The notes under the pieces were generated by a model that searched no databases, was not told the origin of the DNA, and was given only the letters and a program-made list of their open reading frames with translations. Below, piece by piece: positions 1 through 9,486 of a stretch of DNA of 64,000 nucleotides. This DNA is from Flavobacterium flevense (GTDB lineage Bacteria > Bacteroidota > Bacteroidia > Flavobacteriales > Flavobacteriaceae). The DNA is taken from assembly GCF_900142775.1 (NCBI RefSeq), contig NZ_FRCC01000008.1, positions 62,001 to 126,000 of the forward strand. The letters run 5' to 3'. Made by a program: the position numbers and the translations under genes. Position 1 is the first letter of the stretch, and every line of letters starts with the position of its first letter.

Positions 1-1
1 T

Positions 2-223
2 AATGTATTGCTTTTTGCCCAGCCTTTAGCCGGAGGAAACTATCAGCTTATTGACAACAAACCAAGTGTAGTAATGAAAATTTATAAAACTTCGGATGCT
101 AATTCGTTTCTGGCTCAAAAAGGAAGTCAGCAAGGGGTATTAGTTAAGAAAGACAATCAGTGGTTTTTTGAATATTATCAAAATGACCAACTGGTTTCAG
201 AAAAAATAAACGTTAAGTTTTAG
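2..223 (+). CDS. C-terminal end of an unknown protein (5' truncated)
   Basis: The frame is open from the left edge, and an upstream in-frame Asn-Val precedes the first possible TTG start. I therefore read this as the last 73 residues of a longer gene cut by the window boundary. The piece is soluble-looking and rich in Lys, Gln and aromatic residues (NQWFFEYYQND). No catalytic motif, signal peptide or membrane segment is visible. A good terminator follows at once, so this is the end of its transcription unit. I do not recognise the family. Confidence 0.6.
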   Translation, partial: NVLLFAQPLAGGNYQLIDNKPSVVMKIYKTSDANSFLAQKGSQQGVLVKKDNQWFFEYYQNDQLVSEKINVKF

Positions 224-229
224 TTCGGT

Positions 230-267
230 AAACGGCTTTCAAAATCAAATTTGGAAGCCGTTTTTTT
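230..267 (+). terminator. Intrinsic terminator after the partial gene
   Basis: The arms AAACGGCTTTC and GGAAGCCGTTT form a stem of about 11 bp around a 12-nt AT-rich loop. A run of T follows directly. It starts 6 nt after the stop codon at 223. Confidence 0.85.
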
Positions 268-268
268 A

Positions 269-303
269 CTTCCAGCTTCCAACTCCCCGCTTCCAACTTC
301 CTC
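269..303. repeat. Short CTTCCAAC-type phrase repeat
   Basis: Three imperfect copies of a CTTCCAR/GCTTCCAAC phrase lie between the terminator and the rarA stop codon. They belong to a set of similar low-complexity, phrase-like runs at gene boundaries in this window (see findings). No function is evident. Confidence 0.5.
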
Positions 304-1579
304 AATAACCGTATTTGTCTTTCCAGCGGTTTTTAAGAAACTCTCGGGTAGTGTTTTCTCTGGCATTTTCTCCGGGAATATAAATGGGAGTATTTTCTAT
401 TTCTTTGGGTAAATATTCCTGTTCCGCAAAATTATTAGCATACTCATGAGAATATTTATACTCCTCACCATATCCTAATTCTTTCATTAATTTGGTTGGC
501 GCATTTCGCAAATGAATTGGAACGGATAAATCTCCGGTTTGTTTTACAATCTGTTGTGCGGTATTAATAGCCATATACGAAGCATTACTTTTAGGTGAAG
601 TGGCCAGATAAATAGCGCATTGGCTCAATAAAATCCGGCTTTCTGGATAACCAATAGTAGTTACCGCCTGAAATGTATTATTAGCCATAATTAAGGCAGT
701 AGGATTGGCGTTTCCAATATCTTCACTAGCCGAAATAAGTAATCGTCGGGCAATAAACTTTACATCTTCACCGCCTTCAATCATTCGTGCCAGCCAATAA
801 ACGGCACCGTTAGGATCGCTTCCGCGAATGGATTTTATAAATGCCGAAATAATATCATAATGTTGCTCGCCACTTTTGTCATACAAAACCGTATTTTGTT
901 GCACTAATTCTAAAACACGTTGATTAGTAATTATAATTTCGTCTTCTGCTGAAGCGTTTACAACCAATTCGAAAATATTCAACAGTTTTCGACCGTCTCC
1001 ACCCGAAAGTCGTAATAAAGCCTCGGTTTCTTTTAATTGGATATTTTTGCTTTTTAAATAAGTATCTGTTTTCATTGCCCGTGCTAAAAGAGATTCTAAA
1101 TCTGATTTAGTAAACGCATTTAAAGTATAAACCTGACAGCGGGAAAGCAGTGCCGGAATGACTTCAAAACTTGGGTTTTCGGTTGTAGCACCAATTAGTG
1201 TAATCCATCCTTTTTCAACAGCAGCCAATAAGGAATCCTGTTGTGATTTGCTAAAACGATGAATCTCATCAATGAACAAAATAGGGTTTTTGGCAGTAAA
1301 AAGTCCGCCGCTTTGCTTAGCTTTTTCAATTACATCCCGAATGTCTTTCACTCCCGAATTGATAGCACTTAAGATGAAAAAAGGGCGTTGTGATTCCTGT
1401 GCAATAATTTGAGCTAAAGTGGTTTTTCCTGTTCCTGGTGGTCCCCAAAATATTAATGACGGAATTATTCCTTTGGCAATTTGCTGCGTCAGGGAGCCAT
1501 TTGGTCCAACCAAATGAGCCTGACTAATATATTCCTCTAATTTTTGCGGGCGTATGCGTTCTGCTAGTGGTGCTTCCAT
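302..1579 (-). CDS. rarA: Replication-associated recombination protein A (RarA/MgsA), AAA+ ATPase
   Basis: RarA is a clamp-loader-like AAA+ ATPase that acts at stalled replication forks. Visible motifs are Walker [10 protein letters not shown], Walker [11 protein letters not shown], the sensor-1 strand [12 protein letters not shown] and an arginine-finger region [10 protein letters not shown] long helical C-terminal tetramerisation half follows and ends near WKDKYGY. The longest frame begins at 1606, but I place the start at 1579. There the protein begins [11 protein letters not shown], the usual RarA N-terminus, giving 425 residues. The nine extra codons upstream are encoded by an AAATCTG repeat. 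The gene is monocistronic and transcribed away from the rhomboid gene. Confidence 0.93.
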   Translation of the reverse strand: MEAPLAERIRPQKLEEYISQAHLVGPNGSLTQQIAKGIIPSLIFWGPPGTGKTTLAQIIAQESQRPFFILSAINSGVKDIRDVIEKAKQSGGLFTAKNPILFIDEIHRFSKSQQDSLLAAVEKGWITLIGATTENPSFEVIPALLSRCQVYTLNAFTKSDLESLLARAMKTDTYLKSKNIQLKETEALLRLSGGDGRKLLNIFELVVNASAEDEIIITNQRVLELVQQNTVLYDKSGEQHYDIISAFIKSIRGSDPNGAVYWLARMIEGGEDVKFIARRLLISASEDIGNANPTALIMANNTFQAVTTIGYPESRILLSQCAIYLATSPKSNASYMAINTAQQIVKQTGDLSVPIHLRNAPTKLMKELGYGEEYKYSHEYANNFAEQEYLPKEIENTPIYIPGENARENTTREFLKNRWKDKYGY

Positions 1580-1585
1580 TTTTTT

Positions 1586-1635
1586 AAATCTGAAATCTGA
1601 AATCAAAAATCGTTATTCGTTAATCTGAAATCAAA
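1586..1635. repeat. AATCTGAAATC phrase repeat between divergent genes
   Basis: Three copies of AATCTGAAATC or a close variant lie just upstream of the rarA start. A pyrimidine-rich TTTTCTATTCTC run follows at about 1681-1715. The 177-nt gap between rarA and the rhomboid gene must hold both promoters, but I could not identify a convincing TTTG/TAnnTTTG pair for either. Confidence 0.45.
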
Positions 1636-1783
1636 CAATAACTTTTGTAAAATTACTGTTTTTATTTGATGCAATAGCTCTGTTTTCTATTCTCTATTTT
1701 CTGTTTTTTCTTTTCTAAGTATGACAAAATAGCATTATATTGTATTTGGTTACATAATTGATTGTATGTTTTAAAATAATAAA

Positions 1784-2560
1784 ATGGATCAAAATTTCAA
1801 ATTTACAAATGCAGTTGTAGGGCTCCCACTTTTTTTTGTGCTGTTGCTTTGGTTTGTGTATTGGCTGGAAATTCGATTTGATTTTGATTTTGTGGAGAAT
1901 GGCATTTATCCCCGCACTTTTTCGGGATTACAAGGTGTGATTTTTAGTCCGTTTGTTCATTCTGATCTGGAACATCTGTATAATAATTCTCTTCCGCTTT
2001 TGGTATTATTAGCCGCTTTGCAATTTTTCTATTCAAGACAATCTGTACCGGTTGTGGGTTATGGTATTTTATTTTCGGGAATTTTAACTTGGTTAATTGG
2101 AAGAGAAAGTTATCACATTGGCGCAAGCGGATTGATTTATGTGTTGTTTGCTTTTATTTTTTTTAAAGGAATAATGACAAGATATTATAGATTAGTGGCT
2201 TTGTCTTTAGCTGTAATTACAATTTATGGCGGAATGATATGGTATGTTTTTCCAGAAGTTGATGATAAAGTTTCGTGGGAAGGACATTTAGCAGGTTTGA
2301 TTACTGGTTTTGTTCTGGCTCTTTTATATCAAACACCTGAGTTTAAAAAAGTACCTAAATACGAATGGGAAATGCCTGGTTATAATCCTGAAGAAGATAA
2401 GTTTATGCAACGTTTTGATGAAAATGGCAATTTTGTGAATCCTCCAAAAAATGAAGATGATGATGAATTAGATGATTTTCAAAATTATTATATTTCGAGT
2501 CAGGAAGTAAATTATGATATTGTCCCAAAAGAAAAAAACGAATCAAAACCACAGTCTTAA
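1784..2560 (+). CDS. Rhomboid family intramembrane serine protease
   Basis: Rhomboids are polytopic membrane proteases that cut substrate transmembrane helices. This 258-residue protein has a hydrophobic N-terminal helix (about residues 11-29) and HLYNN (64-68), the HxxxN oxyanion region. The nucleophile motif GASG lies at 113-116 with Ser115, and the partner His168 sits in WEGHLAG. Together these give the complete Ser-His dyad across about six membrane segments. The tail after residue 190 is hydrophilic and strongly acidic (NEDDDELDDF) and is probably cytoplasmic. The substrate cannot be inferred. It stands alone between rarA and rlmB. Confidence 0.9.
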   Translation: MDQNFKFTNAVVGLPLFFVLLLWFVYWLEIRFDFDFVENGIYPRTFSGLQGVIFSPFVHSDLEHLYNNSLPLLVLLAALQFFYSRQSVPVVGYGILFSGILTWLIGRESYHIGASGLIYVLFAFIFFKGIMTRYYRLVALSLAVITIYGGMIWYVFPEVDDKVSWEGHLAGLITGFVLALLYQTPEFKKVPKYEWEMPGYNPEEDKFMQRFDENGNFVNPPKNEDDDELDDFQNYYISSQEVNYDIVPKEKNESKPQS

Positions 2561-2579
2561 TTCGTTTTATATATTTTTT

Positions 2580-2622
2580 AAAATCTAGTCTTCTGCAATC
2601 TAAAATCTGCGTTCTAAAATTC
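2580..2622. repeat. AATCTAAAATCTGCG-type phrase repeat
   Basis: Imperfect repeats of AATCTR/GTTCTAAAAT fill the short gap between the convergent rhomboid and rlmB genes. They resemble the run upstream of rarA. No hairpin with a T-run is evident here. Confidence 0.4.
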
Positions 2623-3357
2623 TTAACTTCTTTGTCTTACTGCTTCATATAAAAAAGCACCACAAGCAACTGATACATTCAGAGAACCAATTGTTCCAAA
2701 CATAGGAAGCTTAGCTTTTTCATCTACAATTTTTAAAACAGATGGATTTACTCCTCGATCTTCCGATCCCATGATAATTGCTACACCTTCAGTTAAGTTT
2801 ACGTTATAGATAGTTTCATCTGTTTTTTCAGTTGCGGCAACGGTTTTGATTCCGCTTCCCTGCAAAAGAAAAATAGCATCTTTAATGTGTTCTACTTTAC
2901 AAATAGGAATGTTAAAAACTGCACCAGCCGATGTTTTTACGGTATCACCATTTACAGGAGCTGAGCCTGATTTTTGAATGATTATTCCGTTTACTCCGGT
3001 ACATTCGGCAGTTCTGATAATAGCTCCAAAATTACGGGCATCAGAGATTTGATCTAAGATTAGAAACAATGGTTTTTTTCCGTTTTCAACAACAGTTTCA
3101 ATTAATGATTCTAAGTCAAAAAATGAAATAGGAGAGATGGTAGCTACTGCACCCTGATGGTTGTTAGGAGTAAGTTTGTTTAGCTTTTCAACAGGAACAT
3201 ACGAGAAATTTACATTAGCGCGTTTCATTACCTTCATCAGGTCTTTCATTAACTCACCTGAAGCTTCTTTTTGAATGTACACTTTGTCAATTGTTGTGCC
3301 AGCCTGAATAGCTTCTATAATGGCTCTAATCCCGAATATTTGATGTTCTTTTTCCAT
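2623..3357 (-). CDS. rlmB: 23S rRNA (guanosine-2'-O)-methyltransferase RlmB, SPOUT/TrmH family
   Basis: RlmB uses S-adenosylmethionine to 2'-O-methylate G2251 in the 23S rRNA P-loop. The N-terminal domain (about residues 1-75) is the small RNA-binding substrate domain, starting EHQIFGIRAIIEAI. The C-terminal SPOUT knot carries three family motifs: motif 1 ARNFGAIIRTAE, motif 2 IIMGSEDRGV and motif 3 GSLNVSVACGAFLYEA. At 244 residues it has the usual length. Its start lies just below the terminator that ends the SusCD operon, so it is a separate unit. A paralogous TrmH enzyme is the main alternative, but the conserved N-terminal domain favours RlmB. Confidence 0.92.
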   Translation of the reverse strand: MEKEHQIFGIRAIIEAIQAGTTIDKVYIQKEASGELMKDLMKVMKRANVNFSYVPVEKLNKLTPNNHQGAVATISPISFFDLESLIETVVENGKKPLFLILDQISDARNFGAIIRTAECTGVNGIIIQKSGSAPVNGDTVKTSAGAVFNIPICKVEHIKDAIFLLQGSGIKTVAATEKTDETIYNVNLTEGVAIIMGSEDRGVNPSVLKIVDEKAKLPMFGTIGSLNVSVACGAFLYEAVRQRS

Positions 3358-3370
3358 GGCGCAAATATAT

Positions 3371-3407
3371 AAAAAAAATCCATCCTGTTTTTGGCAGGAT
3401 GGATTTT
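3371..3407 (-). terminator. Intrinsic terminator of the SusCD operon
   Basis: The arms AAAATCCATCCTG and CAGGATGGATTTT form a perfect 13-bp stem with a 7-nt loop. On the minus strand a T-run follows. It lies just past the stop codon of the last gene in the minus-strand operon. Confidence 0.85.
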
Positions 3408-3428
3408 AGAGTAATTAATAGATAGATG

Positions 3429-4316
3429 TTAATTAACTTTTTTTAATTCTAAATTATAAGAGCCATAAGGGCCAAAAGTCAATGTTATCACTACGTCTCC
3501 AGTACAAGAACCAACTGCTCCAGAACCTGTTACATTTATTATATCAAATCCTGTATAGTTTAATGCTTCATTAGATGCTACACTTACAGAGGAATCTGTT
3601 GGATTTATGGTCACTAGAAAATAGGAATCAGTGTTTGATATGTATGGATTATTTGTGTTTAAAATTTTAAATTTTAAAGTTCCTAAATTACTATCATATT
3701 CTAAAGGAATAATATCACCTGCTCCGTAATCTGCCCAATCATCTACGACCACTTCATAGTCACCATTAAATAAGGAGGCATCGTCTAATGGGCAGGAAAT
3801 AATGTAAGTTTGTGCAGCAGCATATTGAGACTGATTTGATATATCGGCACCATAATTTTTAATTCCTTCATCTGAATACATTTTTATAACTCGGCCATCT
3901 TTCAATGTCATTTCAGCAGTAATGATTAATCTATCGGTAATTGTAACATCGTCACCATTGTCAATTGAAAAAGCGCTAAATAAGTCATTTTGATCCAAAT
4001 GCATAGTATATGGAAATTCTGTAACATTTGACTGGAATACATGTTTTTCAACTCCGTCTTCAGTGAAATAAAAACCAACAACATCAACTGATGTAATATT
4101 GCCATAATAACGATCTACAGTAAATCCTAAATCAATATCATCGCCATTTTTAAGTGCAACGAGATTTATTGATTGATCAGAGGTGCTTAGTTTAGTAATG
4201 TTTGGTGTAGCACCACTTATGAAAGTTTTTTTTGATTTTCCACCATCATCTTCACAGGATACTATTATCGAAACAATCAATAATAGAGGTATAATAAGTG
4301 ATTTTATATTTTTCAT
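3429..4316 (-). CDS. Outer-membrane lipoprotein of the SusCD operon, function unknown
   Basis: The N-terminus has Lys residues, a hydrophobic stretch and a lipobox ending in Cys21 (IIVSCEDDGG). This predicts a lipoprotein, and the acidic residues after Cys fit surface export in Bacteroidota. The remaining 270 residues look beta-rich, with many Asp, Asn, Thr and Ser residues and no catalytic motif I recognise. The gene follows the SusD-like gene by 11 nt and ends at a terminator, so it is the third gene of the uptake operon. By position it may help bind ligand, like SusE/SusF, but I see no sequence evidence for homology to them. Confidence 0.75.
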   Translation of the reverse strand: MKNIKSLIIPLLLIVSIIVSCEDDGGKSKKTFISGATPNITKLSTSDQSINLVALKNGDDIDLGFTVDRYYGNITSVDVVGFYFTEDGVEKHVFQSNVTEFPYTMHLDQNDLFSAFSIDNGDDVTITDRLIITAEMTLKDGRVIKMYSDEGIKNYGADISNQSQYAAAQTYIISCPLDDASLFNGDYEVVVDDWADYGAGDIIPLEYDSNLGTLKFKILNTNNPYISNTDSYFLVTINPTDSSVSVASNEALNYTGFDIINVTGSGAVGSCTGDVVITLTFGPYGSYNLELKKVN

Positions 4317-4327
4317 ATTTTTTTGTT

Positions 4328-6037
4328 TTAGTTAGCCCAAAAGATTTTGTATGTTGTTGGGTTTTTTTGTTCTGGAGCATTCGCATTGTTGCTTAGTTCA
4401 TTTTGAGGCCAGTAAAATGATAATTGGAAATTATTGTTCAATACAGTTTGCGAATCATCTAGAGGGAAACCATCATTGTTGTTTAATTGATATTCTGGAG
4501 TCGTACTCTTTGGATTTGCTAAAATTGGGTAACCTGTTCTTCTGTAATCAGTGTATTGATCAGCTGGATCTCCGAAAGTTCCGACCCATTTTTGAGTCAT
4601 AATTATTTCGAGTTTTTTTGCAGCAGAAGCATTGTTGAATTCCGTAATTATATTGCTGATAAAGTCAAGAACAGCAGTAGAACCCGATAATACAGGGACT
4701 GTTTGGGTTGTGCCGCTCTTAGCAACTACTTGGTCAACTTTAGCAAAACTAGCAGTAATAGCTTCTTCTAAAATATCAGCTGCATTTCCTGAAAGTTTTT
4801 GTTGTTGTACTAATTTAGCTTTAATATATAAGTACTCATCATAAGTTAAAATTCTGTGCGGAGCGATACCTTTCCCGGAGAATGATTCATTGAATGTACT
4901 TACAGAGCCGCCATTGCCGTCATTATATCGACCTCCTGAAGGAAAAATTCCAGGGTAGGTATATGAGTTTTCAGCACTTTTATCTCTGTCTGGACCTGTG
5001 CTACCAAAGCGGTTGCTGAAAAAACCAGTTGATTCATCCCAATAATCAGCATTAGGGTCTCCTGTTGCGGCATCTCCTTGATCCGAAGGGAATTCGCCTG
5101 GTTCTAATTGATTGTAGAAGTAATAATTCATTCTAGGATCTGGATTCCCCGAGTGAATATTTGGATTAACGCCTTTTAAAATCTCGTAGAACCATGGACT
5201 TTGATAGCTGCCAAATTGTGTACTTTCATATGCTTCTTTGAATAGGGTGTTTCTTTCGTATGAAGGAGAAATTGAATTAAAATGATTGAATTGGAAATCA
5301 TCTTCAATTGATTTAAAGAAATTATTTTCAGCAATCAATGCGTTGAAACCAGCGGTGTCGAAATCTGGAGTTAATCGCGTTTGGTTGTATAGTTTTAATT
5401 TAAAAGTATTGGCGAATCGTATCCATTTGTCTGTGTTGCCTCCATAAATCAAATCATCAGTGCTGGGTTTTAATCCCTTTCCTGTGTTGATATTAGCTTT
5501 AGCAGTTTCAATAAGTTCAAAAATTGATGTATATATTTCTTTTTGATTATCAAATTTAGCCGAAATAATTCCATTTGTCAATTTTGTAGCCTCACTAAAT
5601 GGTACATCTCCCCATAAGTCTACTGCATTTGCGATTACATACGCTTTCTCTAATTGTGCAATTCCTACATAAATCAAGTCTTCAGTTTCTGTACCTTGAG
5701 TTATCATTGTTTCAATATCTGTTAATGATAAATAGGTAGCATCCCAGTCATTTTGTAATTGAATGTCATCAACTTTAACGCCGTATTGGTCTTCGTCTTC
5801 TCTTGAAGTAAACTGGTGAGTATAGGTAGATAAAATTCTTCCCATATTAACGTCATAAGCTCCAATTGAGGAAATGCTTACCTGAGTGCTGGTTAATAAG
5901 AAATTTAGAGGTGCAACTTTTGGGTAGTCTTTGTCTGTGTCAACATCTAAATAGTTTTCGCAACTAATAAACATGGTGGATATTATTGATAAAACTACTA
6001 GTGCTTTATTTGATTTTATTTTGTGTATGAGTCTCAT
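4328..6037 (-). CDS. SusD/RagB-family nutrient-binding outer-membrane lipoprotein
   Basis: SusD-like lipoproteins form a lid on the SusC transporter and capture the ligand at the cell surface. The lipobox Cys26 lies in TMFISCENYLDV, followed by the NYLDVDTD motif typical of SusD N-termini. The helical core contains IGIAQLEKAYVIANAVDLWGD and WIRFANTFKLKLYNQ-type TPR-like segments (quoted in part). The C-terminus has the TQKWVGTFGDP and YTDYRRTGYP signature shared by the SusD_2 subgroup. The protein has 569 residues. It lies 4 nt downstream of susC. No glycoside hydrolase or regulator accompanies it, so the substrate is unknown and may not be a glycan. Confidence 0.92.
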   Translation of the reverse strand: MRLIHKIKSNKALVVLSIISTMFISCENYLDVDTDKDYPKVAPLNFLLTSTQVSISSIGAYDVNMGRILSTYTHQFTSREDEDQYGVKVDDIQLQNDWDATYLSLTDIETMITQGTETEDLIYVGIAQLEKAYVIANAVDLWGDVPFSEATKLTNGIISAKFDNQKEIYTSIFELIETAKANINTGKGLKPSTDDLIYGGNTDKWIRFANTFKLKLYNQTRLTPDFDTAGFNALIAENNFFKSIEDDFQFNHFNSISPSYERNTLFKEAYESTQFGSYQSPWFYEILKGVNPNIHSGNPDPRMNYYFYNQLEPGEFPSDQGDAATGDPNADYWDESTGFFSNRFGSTGPDRDKSAENSYTYPGIFPSGGRYNDGNGGSVSTFNESFSGKGIAPHRILTYDEYLYIKAKLVQQQKLSGNAADILEEAITASFAKVDQVVAKSGTTQTVPVLSGSTAVLDFISNIITEFNNASAAKKLEIIMTQKWVGTFGDPADQYTDYRRTGYPILANPKSTTPEYQLNNNDGFPLDDSQTVLNNNFQLSFYWPQNELSNNANAPEQKNPTTYKIFWAN

Positions 6038-6041
6038 CTGA

Positions 6042-9000
6042 TTAAAATGTTAAGTTTACTTTAAATCCTAGTCTTTTAGCTGTTGGGGCAGCAGAAGTTT
6101 CTATTCCTTGTAATTTGCTAGAACCATAGCTGGTTACTTCAGGATCAAAATTGGTGTATTTAGGAACATTTGGAGCAAAATACCATAAGTTATTTCCAAT
6201 GATACTAAAACTCATTTTGCCAAATGGAGTTTTCTTTAAAAGGTTGTTTGGTAAATCATACGTTAAGCTCAATTCTCTTAATCTAAATACTGTTCCATCA
6301 TATACAGATGCTTCATCTACACTATTTATGGCAAATGTGTTTCCTCCAGCAGGGGAGAAGTACAATTCGTTCATGCTTAACTGGATACTGTTTGGTATTT
6401 TGTTTCCTTGATCATCTAATATTGGGTTAAGGTCACTGTCGGCATAATAACCTGGGATAATAAATGTGCTTTCTCTGTTTTCGGTATCTTTTGTTACTCC
6501 TCTACCAAGTAAGCTTTGAATAGTAACTGAGCTAAAATCTCCACCTTGTTTCCAGTCAAATTGAGAACCTAATGTGAATCCTTTATATTTAAAGGTGTTA
6601 TTGAACGTAATTTTAAAATCGGCATTAGGATCGCCTATAATCCCCAGTTTTGTATCTTCATAGATTGCCCCGCCACTTTCATTGATTAAAAAGTTGCCTT
6701 GTTCATCACGTGCAAATTTAGTTCCGTAAAATACTCCAAATGGTTGTCCTGGAATAGCATATGCAACTTCATTAGGATCTAATTGAATTCTATCTAATCC
6801 TTCGCGTAATTTTGTAACCTCATTCTTGTTTTTAGTGAATAAAGTACCAAATGTCCATTGGAAATTTTCAGTTTTGATAGGGATTAGAGTTAAACTAACC
6901 TCGATACCTTTGTTTAGGATGTCTCCTGCATTTGTGTTGATTTTGTCATAACCAGATGTTGTTGCTACTGTTACAGGAGTTAATAAATCTGTAGTTTTTT
7001 TGTGATACAAACTTAAATCTAATGTAATACGTCTGTTAAAAAATTCTAAGTCTGTACCTATTTCAAATTCGTTTGAAAATTCAGGTGTAATGTTTTGGTC
7101 TCCTAAGCTAGTGTTGTTTCCAATTGTAGGAAGACCATTAAATGAGTCACCTTGCTCAAAAGAAATTCTTAAAAATTCTGCATCAACATCTCGACCCACT
7201 CTGGCAAAACTTCCTCGAATTTTAGCAAAAGTTAAAACATCACTTTTAATATTTAAGGCATCTGTAAGTATAGCAGAAGCACTTACTGATGGGTAGAAAT
7301 AAGAGTTGTTGTTTTTTGGTAATGAAGAACTCCAGTCTTTTCTTGCCGTAGCATTAAGGAACAGATAATCGTTATATGATAAAGTGATATCTGCAAAAAC
7401 ACCTGCATTTCTTTTTTGAGCAGATTCGTCAGTAATATTCTTTATTGTTTTAACATTTTTAAAATTGAAAATGTCTGGAAGAATAAATTCGTTACCAGTA
7501 TTCGTTTCTCTCTGAAATTCGTTTTGCAATAAATTGTTACCTAAAATCGCGGCAAATTTAATCTTATTAGTCAGGTCATAATTAAAATTAACCAAAAAGG
7601 TTGATTCAATATCCTGATTCATGTAGTAGTCTTTTTTAAGTGACCCCAAGCCGTTATCAGCTCTGGAGGCTAGGTCTCGTATCTCATCACGATCAAGTTT
7701 GTAATTGTTTATACCCACTCGGTAAGAGGCAGATATATTGTCATTAAATTTATAATTCAAATTTAATCCCGCTACAATTCTGTCAGTATGTGTGATAATT
7801 TGATCGTGTTTCCAAGACCACATTGGGTGATCATACCCAGTACCGTTTGGAATAACAGAACCTCCTGTTGTTGGGTCGACATAAGGTAGGTTGAAATCCC
7901 AGTTACGTGCTAAAAACAATGTTCTTGCAAATGATGAAGAGGCACCGTCATATTGATTTTCTCCAAAGAAACCTCCTATTTGTTTGGTTTTGGAATAACT
8001 AAAATTTGATCCAACCGTTAATTTATTACTTAATTTAAAATTACCTCCCGCTGACATCGAAGTTCTGTCATATGTGTTATAGGGGATGTATCCATCTTGA
8101 GCCATGTTAGATAATGTAGCATTGAAATTTCCGTCCTCACCAGAGTAATTAAAACCTATTGTTTTGTCTAATACTAGACCTGTTCTGAATAGATCTTTTA
8201 CGTTGTTAGGTTTGGCTACATAAGGAACCGTAGGTCCAAATTTATCCGGATATGCTTCTAATAGTGACGCCCATGTAGGTATTGTTTCTCGCGAGTCAAA
8301 ACGTGCTCCCCATGAACCGTTTACATTTCCGTAGTCAAATAACGTTCCTGCTCCATAGGTATTTTGGTAATCAGGTAGGTTTGCAATAGTTTCAAAGTAT
8401 GAACCTATTCCGATATTTATATTTAATTTTTCAGCTTTTTTGAATTTAGAAGATCCGGATTTTGTTGTAATCACAATTACACCATTCATGGCTCTTGATC
8501 CGTATAAAGCTGCAGCAGCAGTACTCTTAAGTACGTTTATCTCAGCAATATCATTTGGATCTAACGTTGAAAGGGCACTTTCGTAACCACCACCTCCGGT
8601 AACTTGGTCAGAACTGGTTACTTGATTGTTACTATAAGCTACTCCGTCTACAATGATTAAAGGATTAGTGTTTCCTGTTAATGAGTTAGTTCCTCGAATA
8701 GTAATTTGGTTTGCTGCTCCAGCAACACCAGTTGAAAAATTAACATTTACACCTGCTACTTTTCCGGAAAGCGCTCTTGTTAAATCTGGTTCAGATGTCT
8801 CAGTTATATTTTCCGATTTAACCGAACTGGTGGAATAACCTAATTGTTTAGGATTTCTTTTGATTCCAAAAGCGGTAACTACTACTCCTTCAAGTTCAAG
8901 TGCATCTCCTTGAAGTTTTACACTAATATTTGTTGAGCTGGCTGGTATTTCCTGTGATTTCATACCAATGTAGCTAAATACTAATATTTGTGATGCTGTG

Positions 9001-9197
9001 GCTTTGATGCTGAATTTTCCATCAAAATCTGTTTGTGTACCCGACTGAGTGCCTTTGACTAAAACACTGGCGCCTGGTAGAGGAAGACCTGTATTGTCTA
9101 ATACAGTACCGGTTACGGTTCTTTCTTGTGAATAAGAAAGTTGGTTGATTATCATTAATAATAATAATGACAAAAATACATTAAGTTTTCGTTTCAT
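6042..9197 (-). CDS. SusC/RagA-family TonB-linked outer-membrane transporter
   Basis: This is the 22-stranded TonB-dependent barrel that imports the ligand captured by its SusD partner. A signal peptide (about residues 1-23) ends at YSQ. Next comes a carboxypeptidase-regulatory-like domain, about 27-110, with GTVLDNTGLPLPGASV and DFDGKFSI. The plug follows with LTRALSGKVAGVNV, IRGTNSL, IIVDGV and ALYGSRAMNGVIVITTK, the hallmark SusC plug motifs. The barrel ends in GFKVNLTF with a C-terminal Phe, as expected for BAM recognition. At 1051 residues it is full length. It is the first gene of the minus-strand operon. I found no convincing promoter in the 289-nt gap shared with rpsL. Confidence 0.95.
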   Translation of the reverse strand: MKRKLNVFLSLLLLMIINQLSYSQERTVTGTVLDNTGLPLPGASVLVKGTQSGTQTDFDGKFSIKATASQILVFSYIGMKSQEIPASSTNISVKLQGDALELEGVVVTAFGIKRNPKQLGYSTSSVKSENITETSEPDLTRALSGKVAGVNVNFSTGVAGAANQITIRGTNSLTGNTNPLIIVDGVAYSNNQVTSSDQVTGGGGYESALSTLDPNDIAEINVLKSTAAAALYGSRAMNGVIVITTKSGSSKFKKAEKLNINIGIGSYFETIANLPDYQNTYGAGTLFDYGNVNGSWGARFDSRETIPTWASLLEAYPDKFGPTVPYVAKPNNVKDLFRTGLVLDKTIGFNYSGEDGNFNATLSNMAQDGYIPYNTYDRTSMSAGGNFKLSNKLTVGSNFSYSKTKQIGGFFGENQYDGASSSFARTLFLARNWDFNLPYVDPTTGGSVIPNGTGYDHPMWSWKHDQIITHTDRIVAGLNLNYKFNDNISASYRVGINNYKLDRDEIRDLASRADNGLGSLKKDYYMNQDIESTFLVNFNYDLTNKIKFAAILGNNLLQNEFQRETNTGNEFILPDIFNFKNVKTIKNITDESAQKRNAGVFADITLSYNDYLFLNATARKDWSSSLPKNNNSYFYPSVSASAILTDALNIKSDVLTFAKIRGSFARVGRDVDAEFLRISFEQGDSFNGLPTIGNNTSLGDQNITPEFSNEFEIGTDLEFFNRRITLDLSLYHKKTTDLLTPVTVATTSGYDKINTNAGDILNKGIEVSLTLIPIKTENFQWTFGTLFTKNKNEVTKLREGLDRIQLDPNEVAYAIPGQPFGVFYGTKFARDEQGNFLINESGGAIYEDTKLGIIGDPNADFKITFNNTFKYKGFTLGSQFDWKQGGDFSSVTIQSLLGRGVTKDTENRESTFIIPGYYADSDLNPILDDQGNKIPNSIQLSMNELYFSPAGGNTFAINSVDEASVYDGTVFRLRELSLTYDLPNNLLKKTPFGKMSFSIIGNNLWYFAPNVPKYTNFDPEVTSYGSSKLQGIETSAAPTAKRLGFKVNLTF

Positions 9198-9403
9198 TGA
9201 GTGTAGCTTTTGGGTTCCAGAAACAAATCTCTTAATTTTTTGTTAAACTACCTAATTGTTGCAGCTTGTTTTTTTGTTTTTGTAGCTTTTTTAAGAATGT
9301 CTCTAAAATATCACTTTTTTTAATGCAAATGTTATAAAATTGTTGTCTTTTTTTTAATAATTAATAGTGCAAGATGATGTTATTGAAAATTAATGAATTA
9401 ACA

Positions 9404-9434
9404 TTTGTAGAGTAAAAAATAATTTATACATTTG
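9404..9434 (+). promoter_or_regulatory. Bacteroidota-type promoter of the rpsL operon
   Basis: TTTG at 9404-9407 and TACATTTG at 9427-9434 are separated by 19 nt. This matches the known Bacteroidota -33/-7 consensus TTTG and TAnnTTTG. Transcription would begin near 9440 and leave a leader of about 45 nt before rpsL. Confidence 0.8.
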
Positions 9435-9486
9435 CAGCCCGTAAAAAGCGGGATTTAAATTTACATAATAATTTTTAGTATTAATT

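Noticed and set aside
1580-1606. Extended N-terminus of RarA
   Set aside because: The extra nine codons come from a local AATCTG repeat, and the family N-terminus starts at the ATG ending at 1579.
4351-4844. Plus-strand frames opposite the SusD-like gene
   Set aside because: The SusD lipoprotein on the minus strand has continuous family signatures across this region, so the plus-strand frames are chance.
9198-9486. Promoter of the SusCD operon on the minus strand
   Set aside because: A TAACATTTG-like box on the minus strand has the wrong internal spacing for TAnnTTTG and no partner TTTG at 17-20 nt, so I do not call it.
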